From Veillonellaceae bacterium (GTDB lineage: Bacteria; Bacillota_C; Negativicutes; UBA1444): DNA of 40,247 nucleotides. The stretch is taken from the NCBI GenBank assembly GCA_012798135.1, contig JAAZNU010000223.1, positions 1 to 40,247 on the forward strand, in the 5' to 3' direction. Shown in pieces: positions 25,901-34,593 of this stretch. A program made the position numbers and the translations under genes. Position 1 is the first letter of the stretch; every line of letters starts with the position of its first letter. The notes beneath the pieces are model-generated. The model was not told the origin of the DNA and did no database searches. It worked only from the letters and a program-made list of their open reading frames with translations.

Positions 25901-27368
25901 CGAGGTCAGATCTTTGGATTTGTGGGGTAGTGAACTCAGGAAAAAGATTATTAAACTGGCTCTCAGTGTAAAGACAATAGGCTTGGCCGTCTCTAACACG
26001 CCCGCCCCGCCCCCACCTTTGCTTACAACCAGCCTGGCTATGGCGAACAGTGACAACTTGCTTCGTCTCACTTACAGCGTCCCATTGTGCTTCATTAATT
26101 AACCCACTATCAACAACATAGACTATATCTTCTACTGTTAATGAGGTTTCAGCAACATTTGTAGTCACAACCACCCTTCGTCGACTAGGGTCAGGCTTTT
26201 TCTTTAAAGCCTTATCCTGTTCGATTTGAGGCAGAGTCGTATAAAGAGGAAATACATCAACATTACTTAATTTTTCGTTACCCTTTACTGCTTGCCTGAT
26301 TAAAGTGACCGCCTGCTCAATAGGTTTTTCTCCTTGGAGAAATGCCAAGATGTCCCCAGAAGGTTTGTTGCTGTTGGCAATCTCATCCAGTAACCAAACA
26401 ACTTTTTTGGCTACTTCATTTGGAATATTCCGTAAAAGTTTTGGCAGGTTGTCATACGGTAATTTTTCAGATTCCTCAAAAAAATAAGTATCTACATTAT
26501 ATTTTCGCATTCCTTTAAACTCGATTAATTTAGCTGTTTCGATCCCAAAATAGTTTATAAACAACCCGGAGTCTATGGTCGCACTGGCTACAATTAATTT
26601 TAAGTGAGGGTATCTGGGAAGTAGTTTCTTCAAGAGGCCCAAAATTAAGTCAATATTGAGGCTCCTTTCATGGGCTTCATCAATCATAATGACACTTAAA
26701 TTAGCGATTTTGCCATCTACTATCCAATTAATAAGCGTTCCATCGGTAGCATAAACCAATCTATTACGCCAATCTGAGTAAGGGTTATTTTTATATCGAA
26801 ATCCAATATCAAAGCCGGAACCAAGACTCGATCCGTATAAGTCTTTCGCGACATAAGCCGGAATATTTCTTGTAGCTTGTATTCTGGGCTGAGTTATTAA
26901 TATTTGTCCATATCTCGTAAATCTATCTTCAGGAATACCTTTAGGGGGATGAATTAAGCGGAATGGTAAGGCGGTTGATTTTCCTGAACCAGTGGGGCCA
27001 ACCACAACTGCAACCTGATGTTTAGGATCACTTAACCAATCGAAAATTGCACGAATATCATCATCCGTAACGCCAAATTTATTGGGATCAAATCCTGATG
27101 GGATTTCGATAGCGGTATGTTCTCTTTGAGGATGTGATAACGCACCGAGCTGGCCCGGATGTAAGTGGCTGGTGTCGCTATTAGACCTAGGCTTCAGATT
27201 AAAATAGGAGAGGCCCATTAAACCAATTTGGCGATTATGCTTTTTTCGACATTCAGGACATCTTTCTGGCCGCGATTGACCTCGTTCTGCCGAAATTTGG
27301 TTTGACCAATCCGAATACCCGAACTCTTCCCCACAATCTTTACAGCGAACTGTCCATTGTTTAGCCAT
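22977..27368 (-). CDS. Zn-ribbon / DEAH helicase / S1 / KH protein (HrpA/B-like)
   Basis: 1463 aa. An N-terminal zinc ribbon has CxxC pairs at Cys9/Cys12 and Cys37/Cys40. The DEAH helicase core shows GPTGSGKS 124-131, IDEAHERS (DEAH 230-233), SAT 262-264, TNVAETSLTVEDI, and QRWGRGGRVRDG (motif VI). A helicase-associated region and an acidic middle follow. The C-terminal 450 residues contain several S1-like beta regions (for example GSIINNAKVTDIVGSGVLVE) and a final KH domain with GKKG (VPLVIGKKGSVIKNIMEQTG), the S1-KH order of PNPase. HrpA-type enzymes unwind RNA or remodel RNP and stalled ribosomes. It ends a tight operon with a nuclease-like toxin and a SUKH gene. The architecture is unlike standard HrpA, HrpB or PNPase. 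Confidence 0.88.
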   Translation of the reverse strand: MAKQWTVRCKDCGEEFGYSDWSNQISAERGQSRPERCPECRKKHNRQIGLMGLSYFNLKPRSNSDTSHLHPGQLGALSHPQREHTAIEIPSGFDPNKFGVTDDDIRAIFDWLSDPKHQVAVVVGPTGSGKSTALPFRLIHPPKGIPEDRFTRYGQILITQPRIQATRNIPAYVAKDLYGSSLGSGFDIGFRYKNNPYSDWRNRLVYATDGTLINWIVDGKIANLSVIMIDEAHERSLNIDLILGLLKKLLPRYPHLKLIVASATIDSGLFINYFGIETAKLIEFKGMRKYNVDTYFFEESEKLPYDNLPKLLRNIPNEVAKKVVWLLDEIANSNKPSGDILAFLQGEKPIEQAVTLIRQAVKGNEKLSNVDVFPLYTTLPQIEQDKALKKKPDPSRRRVVVTTNVAETSLTVEDIVYVVDSGLINEAQWDAVSETKQVVTVRHSQAGCKQRWGRGGRVRDGQAYCLYTESQFNNLFPEFTTPQIQRSDLEPVILAAKAAGIDDLTTFDWIQRPPVEELERAPHALQQIGALDSEGFLTEHGLELQSFGEEPALAHLLAMADQFSCAIEMATLLPIIKLGGLRFLLRTDRNWDATTKRQVEKIHKALKKGCKDDLEYCLKLYTLWSDPHWEGQRLVPIWAFQKVWPRFIPKLPDSIKAILGNKEKEFKLSISKILTKDEINKVANEYELGPDSGVWVKSAEEAILKAEREAWGLAFYINASLFRDKIEPERKLLLESLSGHKKEEERRPINFDLLDKVRILMAYCLTDRIYTKGIRAQDLSSETTDPLNSSYISPAKIKQGDSQNFPLVQINNDSVLIDRRPEAFVCGKQQVIVHPIDPDPTPKPVMHVSYLTELDPTWMELIRNSKHSVISLAKHISLLTAKQKGNCESIIKRLFIDQVFPIGSRYQGEVQDQLVDGKWKFGLDRFVRYPLEVLEGFRGEEPEVVAGADDESNENWDLVDTVLAEEDVLVMDPEEDPIPPWEDLANASAEIQEIGFGALIDWEENEEQPKIREKITYSLWPDGPECQLISSSNQGYKPSERIYAEVVDYLYNTDSPVILLRQVPEREPFVVFIENYKIGNEVEVEVIDYDERPGDFLISLVLREPKSGLEIILEPERISFTTRGFAVKEIPIGTKLNVMVESINQSSHRVFFTYLHQTENHRNLIFQQQRSTNGIYNANAIVKEVSQGRVYFMLDWSDPVHGFIHVVSVAGKGLHKGSAESYSIGEVCKLRVQYSQYDAHVSIDELPEEVSENIEKHNIFSNIRWEEKNLYYHGHMPYSTLQELLSVSPDKKYQRAVYDLYRYSNMLYAFTVIPDWGKKVQETYPMGSIINNAKVTDIVGSGVLVELEAGIKGLLRNTDMTSEVQPGALITVTVLKIDLESQRIALAMGEKYLDKMLVPQTKVPLVIGKKGSVIKNIMEQTGTSIDNSPAENNQVEFLICGDTLYDVQQAKAKIESIIIRPNR

Positions 27369-27390
27369 ATACCTGCTGCCTCTTAGATAA

Positions 27391-28668
27391 TTAATTCCAA
27401 GAACATCCTTGGCGGTAATCCGATTGCTTCACATAAAAATGAGGCGTTACTTCCAGTGATGGAGGATTATTTGCTCTATATAACAACTCTTCTGTAAGAG
27501 CTCGATAAAAACCAATTACTGCGGGTTGTAAACCGGTCTGGTACAAGAAGAGCCGTAGGATTCCTTCCTCTCTTGATTGCTCAAAAAGCTTTTTTGAATA
27601 TTCGTAGCAAAAATGATCCGTTTCTCCAAACGCTCGAGCTTTTGAAACCTCGCGGTTCCTAAACCACGCCATGTCTACATCTCGATCCATAGATAAATGA
27701 CGCATACTTAAAAGAGCTGCTTTCAGTGGTGTTGTTTGTTGAATAATTTTCAATGCGTCATTAGATCGCTTTGGTAAACAACGCAGAGGAAAAGGCTTGC
27801 CTTGCGAGCCATCCGTGTAATTTACTCGAATATAAACTGGATTTTCTACTTGCCCTGATTCAGAATAAACAAATGCATTCAATACTTCAGTAATAATGTT
27901 ATGAGGCTGATTGCTAAAGTTTACTGCTCCATTTTCTCCCACCTTTGCCTGGGCCACCGCATTGCTAACCTGTTCGTAAAGAATATCATATGCTTTTCGC
28001 CTCATGGGTATGGAAAATTCAACAGGTTCCTCTTTGTATAGGTCATATTCCTCTACCAGCGACATTTGATAAGCCTTAATTTCCTTATCTTCTTGAAGCA
28101 AAATCTTACCAGATAAGTCCACTCCATCATCATCTGAGAAAGAAAATGGGTCCTGAATTTCTATAACGCCACATTGAAGATCTAAGGCAGTCTCGTAAAA
28201 TGAAATACGCTGCTTTATATCTTCCTGATGATAAATACCTAATTCTTTAACACAAGTGGAAAAGAGGTTGATATGTGGTTCTATTGTTTCAATCGGGAAG
28301 AATGAAGTCCCTAGCCTCATAATCGAACATTCGACAGGAGATCTCTGATACATTTGATGGATCTTATCAAGATAATCATAGCTCAAAGATACAAAGGGAA
28401 TTTGGAAATTTTGTAGAGCGGAACGGAAAGATTCTAGATCATAAACCGATTGAGAACTTAAGGTCTTAATCATCGCTTCCAATCGGTTACAGCAAAGCGT
28501 GTATCTTGCTCTCTCGTTCTCTTGATTAACTCCCTTTCCAATTCTTTTTTCAATATTTAGTGCATCTTCTACGAATGGTCCTATATCTATATGAGCATTT
28601 CCCCAACGTGTACTCTTTTCCCACAAATATGAAGGTAACGCGTATAAAGAAACCTTAGTCGTTATCAT
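27391..28668 (-). CDS. Unknown 425-aa protein in the SUKH/helicase operon
   Basis: No family recognised. Soluble, no signal peptide or membrane helices, mixed helix and strand. The N-terminal third is largely helical with scattered cysteines (YTLCCNRLEAMIK). The middle holds an acidic stretch (DPFSFSDDDGVDL), and the C-terminal part has DMAWFRNREVSKARAFGE and FYRALTEELLYRA. Its ATG overlaps the stop of the SUKH gene by 4 nt (ATGA), and the helicase gene starts 22 bp after its stop, so the three are surely co-expressed. Function can only be guessed as a partner of the helicase or the SUKH protein. Confidence 0.65.
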   Translation of the reverse strand: MITTKVSLYALPSYLWEKSTRWGNAHIDIGPFVEDALNIEKRIGKGVNQENERARYTLCCNRLEAMIKTLSSQSVYDLESFRSALQNFQIPFVSLSYDYLDKIHQMYQRSPVECSIMRLGTSFFPIETIEPHINLFSTCVKELGIYHQEDIKQRISFYETALDLQCGVIEIQDPFSFSDDDGVDLSGKILLQEDKEIKAYQMSLVEEYDLYKEEPVEFSIPMRRKAYDILYEQVSNAVAQAKVGENGAVNFSNQPHNIITEVLNAFVYSESGQVENPVYIRVNYTDGSQGKPFPLRCLPKRSNDALKIIQQTTPLKAALLSMRHLSMDRDVDMAWFRNREVSKARAFGETDHFCYEYSKKLFEQSREEGILRLFLYQTGLQPAVIGFYRALTEELLYRANNPPSLEVTPHFYVKQSDYRQGCSWN

Positions 28669-30278
28669 TCTCTTATTATCCTGCTGCTTACTAATCGTCT
28701 ATTTGCTTCGGTATCCAACGCAACTGTTGTTTCGGGGCAGATCAGTAGGTAGATACCTTCTGATTGTGCGTAAGTGCTAAGTTCGTTTTGGGTATCCAGT
28801 GGAAGATCTTCAAAATCCCTTGGAACAAGGCATCCAAAACGAAAAGTCAGGCTTTTTGCTTGTAAAGATAATTTCATTATTTTGATTACAGATAAATCGT
28901 TAATAAGATTCTTGGTTTGATCTTCAGCATCTCTAGCCCTTAGAAAGACCACAAAGTTATCATCTGGGTTTACGGAAATAGCTTCATCTTCCAGCATCCA
29001 AGGAATCGGGAATGGCTCCGTACATGAATATAGTTTTGCATACAATGTCGGTTGAAAGGAAATTTCTATAGGTCTAACATCATCCTCTAGGTCCATAGCT
29101 ACCTGCCCATCACTGCGTTCTTTTTTTGCTAATTTCCTATCTAAAAAACCACCCATAATAGCTGCTCGCGCATGGAAAATATCATTCTGATAAAGAAGTC
29201 TTTGTTCTGGTTGAGCCTCTCCTCCTAAAATCTTTTCAATGCGTTTACTTCCAAGAATTAGATGCTCAAGTTCAGACTGCGTCCAGAGACCATGATGAAC
29301 CACATAACAGGCTCTTTCTTTAGAGAGAATACCCGTGTTTGCTAATTCCTCCAGGTGTGCTTTTAGCTTGGGTTTAAATTCTGTTATTGCCATGTAAAGA
29401 TTTTTGGCTTCTTCGGGAACTATTCTCCCTTCAGATACATGCTCAAGGATTACCCCATATCTATTTGCTAATTCACAGATTGCTAACGGGACGTGATGAT
29501 TTTCAACATTGTCACTAAATCTTATTTCCATTGATCCACCACATTTATATGCTTCTGAGAGCAAAAACGAGGTGGTGACTTTAGTACCGCTTCCCTCTTC
29601 AAATTCAGGGATATCGGATGTCATACAAACATCGACTTCAAGACAATTATTATCGACAGAATGCCTTACGACGGTCAATCCTAAAGCAACATCTTGGGAG
29701 CAAAAACGATAGGGCCTCCATACATGATTCCTCGGTAATTTCCCTATCTTCAAGTAATCTTCTTCAAACTTATTAACATGGTTCTCCAAAGTCTTAAAAC
29801 CGATCTCCTGATAATGAGTTTCTTTAATCCGCCTCAAAAGATATTTCCAGAAATTACTAGCGAGAGGTTTTTCATCAATCAATCCAGTAAGCAAATTCCA
29901 TCGCACTACTTCTGGAAGATTTTCATCAGTTGATGAGGATTCACATTGTAAACACGCATACCAAGCGTCATTGAGCTCTTCTATTGGAATTAAATGATTT
30001 GGGAAGTCCGGGCAGGTAAATCGAAGCATTAAAGTAGCTTGTATTACAGAAGACCCATTATCATCGATTTCCTCCAGTCCCAATATTTCAAAGGAACCAT
30101 CATTAATGCTTCCATATTGTGTTAAAAAGGTTCGATATGATAATGGAAACCGGACCTTCAGATCCTGCTCTGCTTTTATGATTTCTGTTTCCTTTACGGG
30201 ACCTGTGTAAGAGATTCCGGCTGTCCTCGTACGGAATAAGGTATCAACTGAAATTTTTTCGGGTACCTCTGTTGCCAT
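28665..30278 (-). CDS. SUKH (SMI1/KNR4) domain protein with unknown C-terminal extension
   Basis: 537 aa. Residues about 20-155 carry the SUKH signature: EIIKAEQDLKVRFPLSYRTF, LTQYGSINDGSFEILGLEEI, a middle Arg segment MLRFTCPDFPNHLIPIEEL, and WYACLQCES before a strand with VVRW. SUKH domains are the commonest immunity proteins against nuclease toxins of contact-dependent and type VII systems. The remaining 380 residues are unrecognised, so this is far longer than a plain SUKH immunity protein (about 150 aa). The gene follows the nuclease-like toxin by 16 bp and overlaps the next gene by 4 nt. Neutralising that toxin is the natural hypothesis; the extension may act as a sensor or link to the helicase. 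Confidence 0.78.
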   Translation of the reverse strand: MATEVPEKISVDTLFRTRTAGISYTGPVKETEIIKAEQDLKVRFPLSYRTFLTQYGSINDGSFEILGLEEIDDNGSSVIQATLMLRFTCPDFPNHLIPIEELNDAWYACLQCESSSTDENLPEVVRWNLLTGLIDEKPLASNFWKYLLRRIKETHYQEIGFKTLENHVNKFEEDYLKIGKLPRNHVWRPYRFCSQDVALGLTVVRHSVDNNCLEVDVCMTSDIPEFEEGSGTKVTTSFLLSEAYKCGGSMEIRFSDNVENHHVPLAICELANRYGVILEHVSEGRIVPEEAKNLYMAITEFKPKLKAHLEELANTGILSKERACYVVHHGLWTQSELEHLILGSKRIEKILGGEAQPEQRLLYQNDIFHARAAIMGGFLDRKLAKKERSDGQVAMDLEDDVRPIEISFQPTLYAKLYSCTEPFPIPWMLEDEAISVNPDDNFVVFLRARDAEDQTKNLINDLSVIKIMKLSLQAKSLTFRFGCLVPRDFEDLPLDTQNELSTYAQSEGIYLLICPETTVALDTEANRRLVSSRIIRE

Positions 30279-30294
30279 AATAATCGTTTTCCTC

Positions 30295-30831
30295 TCATTT
30301 GCCCCAAATCACGTTAATGTCGCGTTTTTCAAAGAATTGTTCAATGACATTTCGCCTACCAGAATCACTGGGAGGATTTTCTAAAATTACTGCTGCATCG
30401 GGCTTTCCTTCTATATTAGGACTCCATTGATACCCTTGAATTTGATGATACGTTTCTACTAAAAAGTTGGCTAGTTTTTTATCAGACATTGCATCCAGAT
30501 TATGACTCTTCACATCATAAATTACATTATTACTTAGGATGTCATATCGCCCAGGCACTTCTTTACCGTCAGAATTAAAAACTGTTACTTTCGTTTCTAC
30601 ACTAGCATTATGATCAACTTGTTGTGCGTGATCTTCTCTAACGTTGTGAACAAATTTGCCCCATGCACCAGGCTTGGTCAAATCTATCATCCCATATTTG
30701 TTCATCATGTTGCTCAACATTTTGTCTGTTCTTGGTGATTGGGATGGATCATACGCATGTTGCATAAAATTGGATCTACTATGCTTTAGTTGCGTGAAAT
30801 TGGATCTGCTGCAAAAGTTGGAACAGCCCAT
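30295..30831 (-). CDS. PD-(D/E)XK nuclease-like toxin domain protein
   Basis: 178 aa. GGGGGAG lies 4-6 nt before the ATG at 30831, so this start is plausible, though the first 22 residues come from a DNA repeat and the core begins at MQHAYDPSQ. A compact nuclease-like motif follows: VPGRYDILSNN, a short strand, then VIYDVKSHNL (D...DVK as in PD-(D/E)XK folds), then a helix ETYHQIQGYQ and a strand DAAVILEN. No Rhs, LXG or signal leader is present. It is thus a free-standing C-terminal toxin module or an orphan, placed 16 bp before a SUKH immunity-type gene. Nuclease activity is inferred from the motif only. Confidence 0.6.
   Translation of the reverse strand: MGCSNFCSRSNFTQLKHSRSNFMQHAYDPSQSPRTDKMLSNMMNKYGMIDLTKPGAWGKFVHNVREDHAQQVDHNASVETKVTVFNSDGKEVPGRYDILSNNVIYDVKSHNLDAMSDKKLANFLVETYHQIQGYQWSPNIEGKPDAAVILENPPSDSGRRNVIEQFFEKRDINVIWGK
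30759..30810. repeat. Imperfect 22-bp direct repeat in the toxin 5' end
   Basis: Copies at 30759-30780 and 30789-30810 share the pattern GTTGCrTrAAATTGGATCTrCT and differ by three transitions. They encode a duplicated RSNF stretch at the N-terminus of the toxin ORF, which suggests this leader arose by local duplication or recombination rather than as a conserved domain. Confidence 0.65.
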
Positions 30832-30990
30832 TTTCTCCCCCTTGTTATATTAGCACTCGATCAAATTATAGAAGGATAGAATTATTATAGCATCAGTACC
30901 GGCCTAGCAACCTGTCATAAGCCTGCGAAGTCATTACTTTCAAGGTCCTTTTCCATTTTGTACATGACTTTTTCTTAGTGGTAATCGAGA

Positions 30991-31787
30991 CTATAAAAAT
31001 TCTACTTGGGGAGTCAAGTGAAGGTAGGAGATAAATCCTATACCATGAAGGAGAAGTATGAGAAACATTCCGATCCCATATCCAATAAATGAGATGCCTA
31101 GTAGATTATTGACTAAAAAAGCAAGTGACCAACCAATACTACAAAAAGCAAGCCACGATAAACAGGAGTAGAAAACCATTCTTTTCTTTTTCGGGAGTTT
31201 TTTAGAATTATATGATTTCCATACCCAACCAAAAATCCAATAACTCCCCCAGCTAGTGCGCCTATAAGTAGGCCCTTAGTAAAACTTATCAAAAATAAAA
31301 CCATCTTCGTTCCGAAAAAAGGATCCATGTTGACAAGGAATTCGTGAATTAATTCTAAAAAACATGCGAGTAGTCCAGCAAGAATTCCTCCTATCATGCT
31401 ACTGAAAATAACTAGAAAGATGAAAGGTAAAATTTTCGACTTTATTTGATCTTTTATGATCCACCCTTCCAATAAACAGACTGAAAGAGAAGTAATGCTA
31501 ACGTATGTTACTTGCTCAAAGATCAAAAATAGCAGATAAATTAACCTTTCGAAATTATCAGGAATATATTCACCAACATTAAACTCAGCAAGAACTGTAT
31601 CAAAAAATCCAATCAAAAAAACAATTAATGAAACGAGAACTGCCATACCAATAAAAAGCGCTAAGAATAGGAATAGAGAACGTTTCCTAGTGTTTTCCGA
31701 AGGCAGGCCACTGTGAACATTTATGAATTCTTCCGAAGCTGAATTGCTTATTACATTATTTGAGCTACTAAATTGCCAATTGTTCAC
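30991..31787 (-). pseudogene. Frameshifted paralogue of the GLPSEN membrane protein
   Basis: A GTG start at 31787 with GGGGGAG 6 nt upstream opens a frame to 31113; the adjoining frame (to 30991) continues the same protein. Together they align with the membrane protein at 9632-10291: N-terminal VHSGLPSEN against VKHGLPSEN, a similar row of membrane helices, then NSRKRKEWF joining FYSCLSW against NSRYGSKWFGYSFFSW, and the end LTPQVEFL against NTPQIEFS. One missing T in a T-run (plus-strand A-run at 31172-31175) explains the break. It may be a true mutation, a read error in a homopolymer, or a slippery site. The gene heads the toxin/SUKH/helicase run but is separated from it by about 160 bp. 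Confidence 0.7.
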
Positions 31788-32170
31788 TTATCTCCCCCTC
31801 TGTTGCAAACTGCTGCTACTTTTCACAGCTTCAACATATATATTTCATTTAATCACCAAGTTACAAATGGCTGTATCACTTGATACTACTTCTTACAAAA
31901 CTTATAAAAATATGAGCATATTGCAGATAATCCCTGGTATCGCTAATCCTTGTTACCCAATCCAAAATTATTGTATCAGATGTTCGGCAATTTGAAATTG
32001 AAAACACATCACTATCAAGAGTGACTTAAATGTATTTGTCTCTTGATAAATTTTGTTTATGAATTACTTGATTGGCTTGTCTGGGAAACAATAACTAAAC
32101 AGACTGTAAACGTCCATTCTGTTAGAATTGTTAATTCCAAAAAAACTGTTTTTTAATTGATATTGATCTA
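31788..32170. other. AT-rich gap between the island genes and the recombinase
   Basis: About 380 bases with no supported gene; the plus-strand 90-codon ORF lacks a ribosome site and reads as a shadow. It must hold the promoter of the leftward membrane gene and may hold an attachment site next to the recombinase 3' end. A weak A-run/T-run pair near 32141-32155 could help end recombinase transcription. I cannot define a core att sequence. Confidence 0.3.
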
Positions 32171-34519
32171 TTAATTATTGCCACCAACTCCCTTGATTAG
32201 TTTTCTTTGTGCCCAAATTTCAGTCACTGCTATTTCAGATCCAATTGGATAGGAAGGATTTCGGCCGGCTAACTCTCTCTTCAACAACTGGATCCCCTCA
32301 TCCAGTTTCTCCTGCGGATAAATTGCAGGCAGCCCATCCTTACAATGTGAGATCTCTAGCGCCGATCCGAGGCTGACTGGCTGGTAAAGTACCTTTCGCT
32401 TCCCCTCTGGCTCAAATCCATAGGTTTGTAATCGTGTAAACAGACTGTGCATGTCATACGTGTTTGATATGGACCATTGCCAGATGGAAGGAAAGTATCG
32501 GAAAATCCAGCTGGATGGCATGTCGAGAGGAAGAACATCGATGAAGTACCAGACACCGCCAAGCGTGAGTTTCTTTGAAACCTGCTCGATGAGCGTTTCG
32601 GCCTCCTTAAACTTATGGGCAGCACTTAAATCCCAAAAGGGAAACTGGCTGATCAAAACATCGACTGACTCATCCGGCCGGCGGGAGAATTCCAACCAGG
32701 TCATCACTTCCCCGACCGCAATGGGCCACTTGCGCAGATCGAATGGCAGCTCCGGGTGTTTTTCTGATTCGATTTGAATCACGATCTCCGGGTCTGTTTC
32801 CGTTCGCCGGTACATCGCCAGCGCCTGGCTGACGGAGGGCGCCATACGGATGCCCGTTTTAGGTGTATCGGGATTAGTAATGAGGAAGGGTAGGGCGGCT
32901 GGCTTTTCAGGAAGCTTTGTTACAGCAGGTAGTTGGGGCCATTTGATTCGGGCCATATCTGTCTGAGGCCGCCAGTTGAGGACAAAGGTGCCAAATTCAA
33001 TTTCATGCAGGAATTCGACCTGGCGGAAGATCGGCAGCATCACCGCCTGGGGAACTACCGAAACCACCCGGCCTGAAATCACATCAATTTGCACTTCCCG
33101 GAAAATCAAGCGCAGCAGATCACGCTGATCTACTCGTTCTGCCTGATCCCAGGTTTCGCCTAATGAGGTGACCAGATCTGCACTGGCCTTGAGGCTTTCT
33201 AGTTGATCGCGGGTGGGGAGATTATCCAGCTCCCGGCGGATGCGCGCCAGCTCGCCCTGATACATCTCTAAATCATCATCAAAGTCGCCGCGCAGGCGCA
33301 TTTCTTTGAGCCGGCGTTTTTCCGCTTCCAGACGTTGGCGCTGCTGATCAACGAGATTGATCTCATCGACATCTTTGAGCCGATCTAAAAGCTCTTCTTT
33401 CCAGTCTTCTGGCAAGCGAATGCTTTTGATGATGGCAGCGATTTGATCTTCTACGATGTCCGCTCGAACACCATTGGATGCATGCGGGCAGTCGGTATAG
33501 CCGCGCGTGCCAGACATCTCCCGATAATACTGCACACCGCTGTGGGTGCATTGAGAGCGGAGCTTGCGCCCACAAATATCGCAACGCGCCAGGTTGGCCA
33601 GCAAATATACTTTGTATTCATTTTGCAGAGACCGCGCAGCGGCCTTCCGCTCCAACAATATCTTCTGGCAGGCATTCCACAATTCTTGAGAAACAATAGG
33701 ATCATGCGAGCCGGGGTAAAGTTCCTCATACTTGCCGTGTTTGACCCGGTAGGGTACTTTCCCAGTATAGAACGGATTACGCAGCATGTCGGCAACCGAA
33801 TCTTTGGAGAAACGGGTTGCCGTCTGGACCCGGCCTTCTCCTTTCTTAATGTAGGTTCGCGGTTTATACCCAGCATCACTCAACAGGTCGGCGATTTGCT
33901 GATGCGAGTACCGTCCTGTCGCGTAGTTCTCGTATGCCATCAACACAGCTTTCGACTCGTTTGGTTCAACTTCCGGCGGAATACGCGGGTTGTTGCTTGT
34001 TGAAATATAGCCATAGGGAGTAATGGATGCGTTATACAGCCCTTCTTTTGCCCGCTGGCGCTTCGCCTTCGATGTGTGCAGCTTGAGCAGGTTGATGTAA
34101 TACTCGTTGATCGCCGACAAAATGACCAGGAAAAAGCGTTTGGTCGGGTCGGAAAAGTTAAAATCTGGATCTTTGACGGAAGCAAAGCCGATGCCATGCT
34201 GGCCAAAGATCTGGAACAGATCCAAAGTATCGAACACCGACCGCGAAAGGCGTGAGAGTTCGTGAACAACCAGGATATCAAAGCCGCCTCGTTGGGCCAT
34301 AGCAATCATCGCATCCAACTGCGGCCGGTAACGTTTGGTTCCCGATATGCCGCGGTCGATAAATTCGCCTACACTGACCCAGCCCTGACGTTCGATGAAC
34401 TCATTCATCTCGCTGATCTGGGCATCAATGGAAAAGCGGTCTTCTGCTGCCTGGTCATCTGTCGAAACACGGGCGTACTTCACCACCCGAAATTTGCGCG
34501 GTTCGCCTGTCATTGTCAT
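32171..34519 (-). CDS. Large serine recombinase with methyltransferase-like C-terminal extension
   Basis: 782 aa. The N-terminal resolvase domain shows YARVSTDDQ with catalytic Ser19, IDRGISGTKRYRPQLD and HELSRLSR. The recombinase domain (about 165-270) has TPYGYI and the GRYSHQQIADLLSDAG helix-turn-helix part. A zinc ribbon has CDICGRK and a later Cys, followed by a coiled coil (about 385-450). Typical members end near 500-550 aa. Here about 250 more residues follow, with FVLNWRPQTD and then a region from about 600 that resembles the last half of a class I methyltransferase: SVDVLISQFPFWDL, LIEQVSKKLTLGGVWYFIDV, and RLQTYGFEPEG. The glycine-rich SAM-binding loop is not seen. It catalyses site-specific integration/excision and lies at the AT-rich island edge. 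Confidence 0.9.
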   Translation of the reverse strand: MTMTGEPRKFRVVKYARVSTDDQAAEDRFSIDAQISEMNEFIERQGWVSVGEFIDRGISGTKRYRPQLDAMIAMAQRGGFDILVVHELSRLSRSVFDTLDLFQIFGQHGIGFASVKDPDFNFSDPTKRFFLVILSAINEYYINLLKLHTSKAKRQRAKEGLYNASITPYGYISTSNNPRIPPEVEPNESKAVLMAYENYATGRYSHQQIADLLSDAGYKPRTYIKKGEGRVQTATRFSKDSVADMLRNPFYTGKVPYRVKHGKYEELYPGSHDPIVSQELWNACQKILLERKAAARSLQNEYKVYLLANLARCDICGRKLRSQCTHSGVQYYREMSGTRGYTDCPHASNGVRADIVEDQIAAIIKSIRLPEDWKEELLDRLKDVDEINLVDQQRQRLEAEKRRLKEMRLRGDFDDDLEMYQGELARIRRELDNLPTRDQLESLKASADLVTSLGETWDQAERVDQRDLLRLIFREVQIDVISGRVVSVVPQAVMLPIFRQVEFLHEIEFGTFVLNWRPQTDMARIKWPQLPAVTKLPEKPAALPFLITNPDTPKTGIRMAPSVSQALAMYRRTETDPEIVIQIESEKHPELPFDLRKWPIAVGEVMTWLEFSRRPDESVDVLISQFPFWDLSAAHKFKEAETLIEQVSKKLTLGGVWYFIDVLPLDMPSSWIFRYFPSIWQWSISNTYDMHSLFTRLQTYGFEPEGKRKVLYQPVSLGSALEISHCKDGLPAIYPQEKLDEGIQLLKRELAGRNPSYPIGSEIAVTEIWAQRKLIKGVGGNN

Positions 34520-34593
34520 CCTCCTGGTAGCCGGCTGCCACGCCGGGAAAACTTGTAATTAGTAGCACGCCCATTCTAACATTAAGAGGACTC

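Noticed and set aside
33443..34003. 186-aa plus-strand ORF inside the recombinase
   Set aside because: It is a shadow of a GC-rich coding region; the opposite strand has all recombinase motifs.
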